Below, piece after piece: positions 1 through 8,099 of a stretch of DNA of 64,000 nucleotides. Within the stretch, counting starts at the first letter, position 1. Each line of letters starts with the position of its first letter. The notes beneath the pieces were generated by a model, which worked only from the letters and a program-made list of their open reading frames with translations, did no database searches and was not told the DNA's origin. A program made the position numbers and the translations under genes. Origin of the DNA: an uncultured Chthoniobacterales bacterium. GTDB lineage: Bacteria; Verrucomicrobiota; Verrucomicrobiia; Chthoniobacterales; UBA10450. The stretch covers positions 58,301 through 122,300 of the forward strand of contig CADCTA010000001.1 of assembly GCA_902805675.1 (NCBI GenBank), in the 5' to 3' direction.

Positions 1-578
1 TCCGTGATCTCGCTCAGCTCCGCTGGAGTCCCGTCCTCGGCGAGATCATGCTTATTGGCGATGTCACAAACGACAGCGGTCGCCTCGTAGGTGCGCGGCT
101 CGCGATCGTACGTCAGGTCGCCCGAGACGAGGCGGGACAGCTGCTCATCGGACACGCGCCCGTTGAAAAGCTCCGACGAAACGCTCGAGCGGCTGCGCCC
201 TGCTAACGTCGCGTATCCCGTCGCGCCAGCGAAACCGAGCCCCACTGCGAGCAGCGACGGGATCGGTTGAAAGAACACCTGATAGAGCAGGCAAACCCAG
301 GAGACGGTGACGAGCTCGAGCGCGAGAACGCCTAACGGCCAGCCGAGTCGCCTCCGCTTCGAGCTGTTGAGCACCAGCCACACGACGGAGACCGCGAGCA
401 CGATCACGATCGCGTACTGCACGAAACGCCCGACAGCTTTCGTGGTCGTCTGGTCGCCCAGGAGCAGGCTCATGACCGCTTCCTCGAGCGGCATGGTGAT
501 GCCAGTCGCGTGGAGCACGATCACGATCGCACTCACCACGGCGCCCACGATCAGCGCTACGACTAACGAGCGTTTCAT
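1..578 (-). CDS. Membrane protein with adenylate/guanylate cyclase-like C-terminal start (truncated by window edge)
   Basis: Not in ORF track because it has no stop in the window. Reverse-strand translation from ATG at 578: MKRSLVVALIVGAVVSAIVIVLHATG...SRLVSGDLTYDREPRTYEATAVVCDIANKHDLAEDGTPAELSEIT. TM segments, then a class III cyclase-like beta1 region. Confidence 0.5.
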   Translation of the reverse strand, partial: MKRSLVVALIVGAVVSAIVIVLHATGITMPLEEAVMSLLLGDQTTTKAVGRFVQYAIVIVLAVSVVWLVLNSSKRRRLGWPLGVLALELVTVSWVCLLYQVFFQPIPSLLAVGLGFAGATGYATLAGRSRSSVSSELFNGRVSDEQLSRLVSGDLTYDREPRTYEATAVVCDIANKHDLAEDGTPAELSEIT

Positions 579-591
579 CGGTGAATTGCTC

Positions 592-2184
592 TCAACGATT
601 GTCGGCTGGCGCAAGTGGATAGTGCGAGCGCACCACCAGCTCGCTCAGGAACTTGTCCGGCGCATCGACCGCTTCAGCGCTCAGGACGAAGCTCTGCTGG
701 CCGGTATTCTTCTGCACGAGGCTGAGCCCGAACTGGTAATCCTTAAACAGGTGAGCGCAAAGCTCAGGCATCGTCATGCGTTCGGCGTGTGCGCGGTCGA
801 CGAGGCGCTGTTGTGCCCCTTCATCGAAGACAATCTCCAGCCCGTGCTCGCGTTTGAATTGATCCGCGAAAGCGGTCGCGCTCTGCACGAGCGCGGCTTC
901 CTCCTGCTTGTGTCCTTCGGCTAACAGGCGCTCGAGCACGCGCTTTGGCTCGCGCACCAGCTCGGTCGAGACGCGCAGCTGCGTCAATCCCGAGCCGGCG
1001 AGGTAATATTTATAATCGCGGAAGAGTTTCTCCCAAACGGTGAGCAAGCCGCGCGCGCCGGTCTTCTCTGTCGCGGCGTCCTCGGCGATCAAGCGTAGCG
1101 CTTCGTCTTCGAAGCTGACCTCAATCCCGTAGGCGCGAAACGAGCGTTCGTATTGGCGGAGGATGCTGCCCTCCGAGAACTTCATGATCTTGAAGAGATC
1201 GTCCGCCGTGAGCTCTTCGCACACCACGCGCACCGGCAAGCGGCCGATGAATTCCGGCTCGAAGCCGTACTCGATGAAGTCCTGCGTCGTGACGTGTTGG
1301 AACAGCTCGTTGTCCATCACCTGCCGCGGCTCCGCGTTGAACCCGATCTGCCCCTGGGTGATACGCCGCGAGACCTGCTGCTTCAGCCGCTCGAACGCGC
1401 CGCTGACCACAAACAAGATGTGGCGCGTGCTGATTGTCTCGCGCTTCGCTTTGCCGCCACGGCGCTGCATTTCGAAGGCGGCCTGAAGCTGCGACTGCAG
1501 ATCGTTCGCGCTACGCAGCGGCACCTCCGTGTCCTCCATCAGCTTCAGCAACGTCGTCTGCACGCCGCGGCCGCTGACGTCGCGGCCCACCAGGTTCCCG
1601 GCCGCCGCGATCTTGTCGATCTCGTCGATGTAAATGATGCCGAACTGCGCGAGCGCGACATCCCCGTCCGCCTTCTGCACCAGCTCGCGCACAAGGTCCT
1701 CCACATCGCCGCCGACGTAGCCGGTTTCGCTGAACTTCGTCGCATCGGCTTTGACGAACGGCACCTTGATCAGCTCCGCGATGTGTTTGATCAGGTATGT
1801 TTTTCCGACGCCGGTAGGCCCGACGAGGATGACGTTCTGCTTCGCGTATTCTGTCTCGTCTGCGCGGCCCGCGTCCTGCCGCTCGAGGTTTCGCAGGTAG
1901 TTGACGTGGTTGTAGTGATCGCAGACTGCGATCGAGAGCACCTTCTTCGCTTCATCCTGTTTGATGACGAAGCGGTCGAGGTGCGCCTTGATGTCGCGCG
2001 GGAGAAAATGGAAGGCGAACTGCGCTTCGTCCGGCTTGGTCGGCTTCTCGTCGCCGCCTGCTTCGGCGGTCTCGGGCTGCGCGAAACTAGCGAAGGAAAC
2101 CTTGTCTCCGAAGTTCGATTTCATGAACTCGGAGAGCTTGGAGCGTAGTTCGTCTGGAGATGGAAAGGGCGGGTTTTGGTCCAT
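592..2184 (-). CDS. ClpX-like AAA+ ATPase (no N-terminal Cys4 zinc domain)
   Basis: Walker A GPTGVGKT, Walker B IIYIDEID, IGF-type loop GQIGFNA; ORF starts MDQNPPFPSPDELRSKL. Confidence 0.85.
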   Translation of the reverse strand: MDQNPPFPSPDELRSKLSEFMKSNFGDKVSFASFAQPETAEAGGDEKPTKPDEAQFAFHFLPRDIKAHLDRFVIKQDEAKKVLSIAVCDHYNHVNYLRNLERQDAGRADETEYAKQNVILVGPTGVGKTYLIKHIAELIKVPFVKADATKFSETGYVGGDVEDLVRELVQKADGDVALAQFGIIYIDEIDKIAAAGNLVGRDVSGRGVQTTLLKLMEDTEVPLRSANDLQSQLQAAFEMQRRGGKAKRETISTRHILFVVSGAFERLKQQVSRRITQGQIGFNAEPRQVMDNELFQHVTTQDFIEYGFEPEFIGRLPVRVVCEELTADDLFKIMKFSEGSILRQYERSFRAYGIEVSFEDEALRLIAEDAATEKTGARGLLTVWEKLFRDYKYYLAGSGLTQLRVSTELVREPKRVLERLLAEGHKQEEAALVQSATAFADQFKREHGLEIVFDEGAQQRLVDRAHAERMTMPELCAHLFKDYQFGLSLVQKNTGQQSFVLSAEAVDAPDKFLSELVVRSHYPLAPADNR

Positions 2185-2262
2185 GTAGAGAGCGGCTGCC
2201 CGGGAGGCCCGAGCCAAGCGCCCGGGAACCTACCACCCGCGACGGGCGTGTAAAACCAGAGC

Positions 2263-2354
2263 GTCATTCCGACCGGAGCGAAGCGCAGTGGAGGAATCTC
2301 GTGGCGGCAGCGATCCGTGCCGCCACGGGATCCCTCGACTTCGCTCGGGCTGAC
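2263..2354. repeat. Dispersed palindromic element, family A copy 1 (GTCATTCCGACCGGAGCGAAG...GGAGGAATC / GATCCCTCGACTTCGCTCGGGCTGAC)
   Basis: Imperfect inverted repeat in the intergenic region; related copies at 26896, 47489, 59314. Confidence 0.75.
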
Positions 2355-2363
2355 GTGCTTGCG

Positions 2364-3260
2364 TTAACGTTGCGCCACCGGAGCACGCGCAGCAGCTCCG
2401 CCGAAGAGCTGGTCGAGGTCGCGCAGCACCTGCGAGGGACCGCGATAGTTTTTGCCCGCGTAGCTGTCGGAAACCACGGTGCCGCTCGCATCCACCAGAA
2501 CGAGGCAGGGAATTCCGCTCCCGGCATACTGGTTGAGCTCTTCCTTCTCAGCGATCTTCTCGTACTTCACCGCCGGCCACGGCATCCGGCTCTCGGTCAT
2601 GTATTTCTCCATCGCGGCGGCCGAGCGGTCGCTGCTCACGAACACAATCTCGAATTCAGGATGCGCCGCCACGATGCGGTTGTAGTACTCCACGAGTTCG
2701 GGAGTGAACTTCCGGCATCCGGGGCACCAGTTGGCCGAGAAGTAGAGGCCGATCAGTTTCTTTTGCGCGAGTGCCTGGTCGTTCACCGCCTGCAGGACGC
2801 CGTTCTTCGAGCTCACGAGATCGCCTTTTACCAGCGCCGCGATTTTATTGTCACCGTTCGGCGTGGTCGTGAGGCCGGCGGAGCCGCGTTCCTGCGCCAC
2901 TTTCGCCTGATAGAGCGAATTCAACTTGAGCGCTTCTTCAGCCTGCAAAGCTTTGCGCTTAGCCTGCGCGTCGATTTCCGCCTGCACGGCTGCGACCTTT
3001 TCCGGCGGGATTGAATACGCACCGCTCCGCAATCCGGCTACGAGTGCAGGTGTCGCTCCGGCAGTCAGCAGCGCCTTCTCACTCGTGGCGTCGACCGTCT
3101 CAATGAAGTGCCGCTTCGCGAGTTCGGCTTCCACGGCGGCAACAGAGTAGCCGCTCCGCAGCATCAGGCTCACCTCTTTCACGGTGAGCGGTGCCGGCTT
3201 CGCAGTGGCGGTATAGCTGGCGACAAGCGCAAGGAGGACGGCACAAATGAGCGTACGCAT
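2364..3260 (-). CDS. Thioredoxin-like (TlpA/nucleoredoxin-type) exported protein
   Basis: Signal peptide; LIGLYFSANWCPGCRKFTPELVEYYNRI redox motif WCPGC. Confidence 0.8.
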   Translation of the reverse strand: MRTLICAVLLALVASYTATAKPAPLTVKEVSLMLRSGYSVAAVEAELAKRHFIETVDATSEKALLTAGATPALVAGLRSGAYSIPPEKVAAVQAEIDAQAKRKALQAEEALKLNSLYQAKVAQERGSAGLTTTPNGDNKIAALVKGDLVSSKNGVLQAVNDQALAQKKLIGLYFSANWCPGCRKFTPELVEYYNRIVAAHPEFEIVFVSSDRSAAAMEKYMTESRMPWPAVKYEKIAEKEELNQYAGSGIPCLVLVDASGTVVSDSYAGKNYRGPSQVLRDLDQLFGGAAARAPVAQR

Positions 3261-3302
3261 GCCTCGATCCGAAGCAGGAGATGCGCCAGCGGTTATGCGC
3301 GA

Positions 3303-5648
3303 CTACCGCCCGGCCGCGGCAGGAGCCTTGAGGAGCCCGAGCTCGCTTCGATACGACGGCTTCGCTTTCACCGCCGCCTCGGAGAGCTGCGCCGCCTGTT
3401 CGGCTTGTCCCGTCTCATGAGCGAACACGGCCGCCACCCATTGCCGATCGGCTGCGTCCGCTGCGCCCGGGATGAATGCCGCGGACATGGCCAGCAACGT
3501 CTGAGGAGCAAGCTTCGTCCATTCCACCTCCGCGGCCCCGTATGGCGGGAGCTTCAATGTGATACTGGCTTCGCTCGCACCTGCCGCACCGGTGTAACTT
3601 GCGCCGGCAAGCGTGGTCACCGCTGCCGTGAACCTGCCGGTGCCGAGATCGCTGATCAGCCTCGCCTTCCACTCGGCCAGCCACGCGACTTTTTTCCGCT
3701 CTGCCGCTTGCGCCTGCTTGAGCGAGCTGTCGGTTAACGGCACCCCATCGATGGCCGCCAACGCGCCGGTGAAATCGTAGAGCGCGACCTGCTTGCGCGT
3801 GGTGGCAAGCGCCGCATTCCAGACAGGCGTCTCCTGCTCGAGCACACGCACCCTCTCCGCATCGCGTGCCTGCTTCTCCTGTTTTTCCCGGTCAGTGAGC
3901 TGCGTGCTGAGGCGCTTCATGTCGTCTTTCAGCGCATTGCGTAACGCACCTTGCGTCTTCAGTTTGCCTTCCAACCCGCGCACTTTCGCTACAGCGTTCC
4001 GCAGCTCGGCCGAACTAGTGAAGCGTTGCGGCATTTGTTTCCATTCGGTGAAGACGCGGTGATCCTCGAGGAAGGTGCGCGCCACCGGTTTGTAGTCGTT
4101 CATCCAGGCGAAATCGCCGCTCGCGTCTGCCGTGAGGTAGCGCTCGAAGTGCGCGGCGCCTTCTGCGAACTCGTCGATCTGCCAGTTCTTCACCCCAAAC
4201 AAGAACGTCGCAAATGCTTGTGGCGTCTTCGGGTCGATTTCTGGCGCCGGTCCGCGGATGGGCCCCGGCGCGGCCAACATCTTGCCGGTTTCCGCGAAGA
4301 AGCGAGCAAGCTCTGCATCCGCCTTGCTGAAGTTGCCGGGCTTCTCGATCTCGCGAAATGCGTCGCGTGCAGGTGCGGTCTTACCTTGGAGCAGCGCTGC
4401 GAGTCCGCGGTGCATCTGGATCCAACTGAGGAGTGGCTGTCGGTTCTGCACCTCACTCACGAGGCGGGTGAAGGCAGCCGCCGCCGGCTCATACTTGCCA
4501 TCGAGTAGCTGCCGGCGCGTCTCGTCATAGCGACGCTGGAGAGCTGCCGTGTTGTCCGGCGTCGGTGTCGGTGTTGGTATTCGAACCATCACCGGGTGAG
4601 CAGTGCGTTTGGCTTCGTAGAAGTAGTAGCCGAGACCGGCGACAAACAGCACAGCCCCGGCCCCAGCAGCCATGATGATCATGCGCCGCCGCTTCGCGCC
4701 GCGTGCCATATCCGGCAACGCTCGCCGCGCGCGCTGCAGCCCGTCGACCACCTGACCGTATGATGCAAAGCGTTGCGCCGGATCGGGCGCAATCATGCGA
4801 TTCACGAGGCGCGCCGTTGCGCGCGAAACATCCGGCGACAGGCGGCGAAGGTCTGGCGGGATCGCCTTCAAGCGGCGCAGCTCGCTCGCGGATGTCGTCT
4901 CGCCTTCGATCGGCGGCCGTCCAGCGAGCGCGTGAAATAGCGTGGCGCCCAGGCTGTAGATGTCGCTGCGGAAATCTTCCGGCTCATTGTTTAATCGCTC
5001 CGGGGCGACATAGTACGGCGTGCCCCAGATCTCCTTCTGCGCCTCCGCTTGCTGGCCCGCAGCGACGGCCAGGCCGAAGTCGCCGATCTTCGCCGTCTGC
5101 GGATCGGAGAACAGGATGTTGGCCGGCTTGATATCGCGGTGGATGAGCCCTTTCTCATGCGCGGCCTGCAGTCCCCTCGCCACCTGAATGCCTGTCTCGA
5201 GCACCTGCGCTTCCGGCACTCGCGGTTGCTGCGCCATCACGTCGTCGAGGCTGCCATGATCCACCAATTCCATCACGAGGTAGATCTGGCCGTGCGCCGT
5301 CCCGGTCGAGTAAACCTGCACCACGTTCGGGTGGTTCACCGCCGCCGTGACCCGCGCCTCCTGCTCGAGCCGCGCCGCTTCAAGCGGGTCGGCGCTCAGT
5401 TCCTTCCGCAGCAACTTCAGCGCAACGAACCGATCGAGGCGCGTATCCCGCGCCTTGTAAACGGAACCCATCCCGCCGACGCCGACCGTCTCGACCAGTT
5501 CGAAATGGTCGAACACGCTCGCGATGCGGAAGCGTTCGCCGCAGTTCGGACAGGCGACGCGCGCGAGCGGCTCGGCGTCAGCGACCCGCACAGGTGTGCT
5601 GCAAGCCGGGCAAGCTTGTTGCGGCGCGTCAGTTTGCGTCTCGGCCAT
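3303..5648 (-). CDS. Serine/threonine protein kinase with N-terminal zinc ribbon, TM segment and C-terminal TPR-like/coiled region
   Basis: CPAC/CPNCGERF ribbon; GVGGMGSVYKARD, HRDIKPANIL, DFGLA, APE motifs. Confidence 0.9.
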   Translation of the reverse strand: MAETQTDAPQQACPACSTPVRVADAEPLARVACPNCGERFRIASVFDHFELVETVGVGGMGSVYKARDTRLDRFVALKLLRKELSADPLEAARLEQEARVTAAVNHPNVVQVYSTGTAHGQIYLVMELVDHGSLDDVMAQQPRVPEAQVLETGIQVARGLQAAHEKGLIHRDIKPANILFSDPQTAKIGDFGLAVAAGQQAEAQKEIWGTPYYVAPERLNNEPEDFRSDIYSLGATLFHALAGRPPIEGETTSASELRRLKAIPPDLRRLSPDVSRATARLVNRMIAPDPAQRFASYGQVVDGLQRARRALPDMARGAKRRRMIIMAAGAGAVLFVAGLGYYFYEAKRTAHPVMVRIPTPTPTPDNTAALQRRYDETRRQLLDGKYEPAAAAFTRLVSEVQNRQPLLSWIQMHRGLAALLQGKTAPARDAFREIEKPGNFSKADAELARFFAETGKMLAAPGPIRGPAPEIDPKTPQAFATFLFGVKNWQIDEFAEGAAHFERYLTADASGDFAWMNDYKPVARTFLEDHRVFTEWKQMPQRFTSSAELRNAVAKVRGLEGKLKTQGALRNALKDDMKRLSTQLTDREKQEKQARDAERVRVLEQETPVWNAALATTRKQVALYDFTGALAAIDGVPLTDSSLKQAQAAERKKVAWLAEWKARLISDLGTGRFTAAVTTLAGASYTGAAGASEASITLKLPPYGAAEVEWTKLAPQTLLAMSAAFIPGAADAADRQWVAAVFAHETGQAEQAAQLSEAAVKAKPSYRSELGLLKAPAAAGR

Positions 5649-5716
5649 TCGGGTCACGCTATCATGCGCGATTCAGCCGCAAATTACGAGCGCCGCCGCG
5701 CCATCGGCGCAGGGTC

Positions 5717-6622
5717 ATGATCGAACTACGCGTCGCGCCGGAACGCGCTCAGCTCCGGCTCGATCGGTTCCTCGCGCTCGAGCTGCCGGACTTCTCGCGC
5801 TCACGGCTGCAAACGCTGATCAACGACGGTTGCGTAATGCTGAACGAGAAGCAGCCGCGCCAGCGTGATGTCGTCGCGACCGGAGATGTCGTGCAGCTGC
5901 GCGTGCCTGAGGTCGAGAAGATCGACACTGCGCCCGAAGCGATTCCGTTGCAGATCCTGTTCGAAGACGATGACCTGCTCGTCCTCGACAAGGCTGCGGG
6001 AATGGTGGTGCATCCGGGCGCCGGCAATCAGGAGCACACGCTCGTCAATGCGCTCCTGAGTCATTGCACAACGCTGTCCGGCATCGGCGGCAAGGAACGT
6101 CCGGGGATCGTGCATCGGCTCGACAAGGAGACGAGCGGCTGTCTCGTGGTCGCCAAAAACGACATCGCCCATCGTGAGCTTTCGCGTCAGTTCGCCGCGC
6201 GCACGTTGAAGAAGGTTTACCTCGCGCTGGTGGCCGGTCGATTGAAGAAACCCAGCGGCTTCATCGATGCACCGATTGCGCGCCACCCGATTCACCGCCA
6301 GCGCATGGCTGTCTCTAAGACGACGCGCGGGCGCTCGGCGCTGACGGAGTATCGTGTGCTGCGCTCGGATGATGAGATGAGCCTCGTCGAGTGCACGTTG
6401 CATAGTGGACGCACTCACCAGATCCGCGTGCACTTGCATCATCTGGGCCACCCGTTGCTCGGCGACAAGGTGTACGCGGCCAAGGGCGCGAAGGGGTTTT
6501 CGCGCCAGATGCTGCACGCCTGGAAGCTCGGCTTCTCGCATCCGCGTTCCGGCGATTGGAGGGAGTTTGAGGCGCCGATTCCAACCGACTTTGGCGAGAA
6601 CCTTGTGCTGCTGCCGTTGTAG
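5717..6622 (+). CDS. rluD: RluA/RluD-family pseudouridine synthase
   Basis: S4-like N-terminus and GIVHRLDKETSGCLVVAK, HSGRTHQIRVHLHHLGHPLLGD. Confidence 0.88.
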   Translation: MIELRVAPERAQLRLDRFLALELPDFSRSRLQTLINDGCVMLNEKQPRQRDVVATGDVVQLRVPEVEKIDTAPEAIPLQILFEDDDLLVLDKAAGMVVHPGAGNQEHTLVNALLSHCTTLSGIGGKERPGIVHRLDKETSGCLVVAKNDIAHRELSRQFAARTLKKVYLALVAGRLKKPSGFIDAPIARHPIHRQRMAVSKTTRGRSALTEYRVLRSDDEMSLVECTLHSGRTHQIRVHLHHLGHPLLGDKVYAAKGAKGFSRQMLHAWKLGFSHPRSGDWREFEAPIPTDFGENLVLLPL

Positions 6623-6642
6623 GCGGAACCGCGCTGCTCGCA

Positions 6643-6747
6643 AAAAGCGGCGGAATACCGCCGCACTCCACAACGCTACCGCGCCGGCGCTGACGGAAGC
6701 AGGCGCGGCAGCGTCTTGGAGTGCGCCAGTCTTCTGGCGCTTTCGCA
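6643..6747. repeat. Dispersed element family D copy 1 (AAAGCGGCGGAATACCGCCGCACTCCA ... TTGGAGTGCGCCAGTCTTCTGGCGCTTTCGCA)
   Basis: Near-identical ends and similar length (about 105 bp) to 56654..56758. Confidence 0.8.
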
Positions 6748-6768
6748 TTTGATGCTGCCCACGCTTGA

Positions 6769-8091
6769 CTACTGCGACGTGCCTTCGCCTCGCTTCGCCG
6801 AGAGCAGGAACAGCGTCGCTGCTATGGGTGGAAGCATGATGATCCCGCGCAGCCAGAGCTCAGAACGCCAGGGCAACGCGAAGAGTCGCTCATTCCAAAA
6901 GAGGAAGTAGGCGAAGAGCGTAACCGACAACACCTGCCACGGCTGCGCCCGTCGCCACGCCGCGAACGGCAGAATCCAGGTGCAATACCAGGGATGCAGT
7001 GTCGGGCTAAGGATCAGTGCAATTCCGAGCACCCAAATCGTTCCGCGCTTCCAGTTGCGGTAGAAAAACAGCGACACCAGGGCGACTGCCGCAACCAGGA
7101 TCACGTTGTATTGGTAGTTCTTCTGGCGCGGATTTGGCCACACCGTTTCCTCGATGATCCACCAGAAGAGGTCGTTGATGCGCGTGACGTAGGCGAACTC
7201 GCGGAGCGACTGCCAGATCGGCACCTCCGGATAGCCGTAGGCGAGGCTCAGCAGCGCCGGAATCGCCAGGCTCAAGACGAGCACGATCGCGCGTCTGCCG
7301 AGCGCAAACGTGCAAAGCGGAAGCAGCAGGAGCGGGATAAGCTTGATCGAGATCGCGATGCCGAAGAGGGCAGCCGCAGTAACGGCAAGTCGCCACTTCG
7401 ATTGAGAATCGGAGGCACTCTCGACTCGCGTGAGCAAAAGGACGCCCGCGAGCATCGGCAGGATCATCAAACTGTCGAAATGCGCCCCGCCGGCGAAGCA
7501 GTAGACGACCAGCGGGTTCCACGCGTACCACGCGGCGTCTGCATACCGCGAGGCGCGCGGGAGCAGGAGCAACACGATGCCTGCGGTCGCAAGATCGGCA
7601 GCAGCGAACAGCACTTTGTACAACAGCGCGCTATCCGAGATTCGGCTGAGCGCGAGGAACACCAACTCGGCGCCGGGTGGGTAGATCGTGCGGAAGTGGC
7701 GGTGATTGATCTTGTGCCACGCGGGGAATTCTTCGCGCAGCGACGCGAGCGCGGGATCGTCCGGCGCCTGCACGTACGGATTGAATCCGGCCTGCTGAAT
7801 CTTCCCTTCCCACTGGTAACGCCAGAAATCGTCGCCAGGCTCGAGTGGGAGCGCGAGAACTCGCAACGCAACCGCGACGGCCCAGAAAAGCGCCGCCTGT
7901 TTACGCAGGCTAATGCCGACCGGGAAATCCGAGGCCGCGACGAGGAACGCCATCCCGCAAAGAAGACCGGCGGTCACGAACCGCACCGGCATCTCGGCCA
8001 GCGTCCAATCGTCGAACAGATTCAGCGCCGCGAGCAGCCCGAGCTCGGCAGCGAGCGCGAACAAAAATCGAAGCAGCCTCTGGACGGGCAT
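6769..8091 (-). CDS. Multi-TM glycosyltransferase (GT-C/mannosyltransferase-like)
   Basis: 440 aa, about 10 hydrophobic segments, FWRYQWEGKIQQAGFNPYVQAPDDP near the N-terminal loop, typical of GT-C dolichyl/polyprenyl-type transferases. Confidence 0.7.
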   Translation of the reverse strand: MPVQRLLRFLFALAAELGLLAALNLFDDWTLAEMPVRFVTAGLLCGMAFLVAASDFPVGISLRKQAALFWAVAVALRVLALPLEPGDDFWRYQWEGKIQQAGFNPYVQAPDDPALASLREEFPAWHKINHRHFRTIYPPGAELVFLALSRISDSALLYKVLFAAADLATAGIVLLLLPRASRYADAAWYAWNPLVVYCFAGGAHFDSLMILPMLAGVLLLTRVESASDSQSKWRLAVTAAALFGIAISIKLIPLLLLPLCTFALGRRAIVLVLSLAIPALLSLAYGYPEVPIWQSLREFAYVTRINDLFWWIIEETVWPNPRQKNYQYNVILVAAVALVSLFFYRNWKRGTIWVLGIALILSPTLHPWYCTWILPFAAWRRAQPWQVLSVTLFAYFLFWNERLFALPWRSELWLRGIIMLPPIAATLFLLSAKRGEGTSQ

Positions 8092-8099
8092 GCTCCGGA

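Noticed and set aside
1153-2148. 331-aa plus-strand ORF opposite the ClpX-like gene
   Set aside because: Antisense shadow of a strongly conserved AAA+ gene in high-GC DNA; low-complexity D/V/H/R composition.
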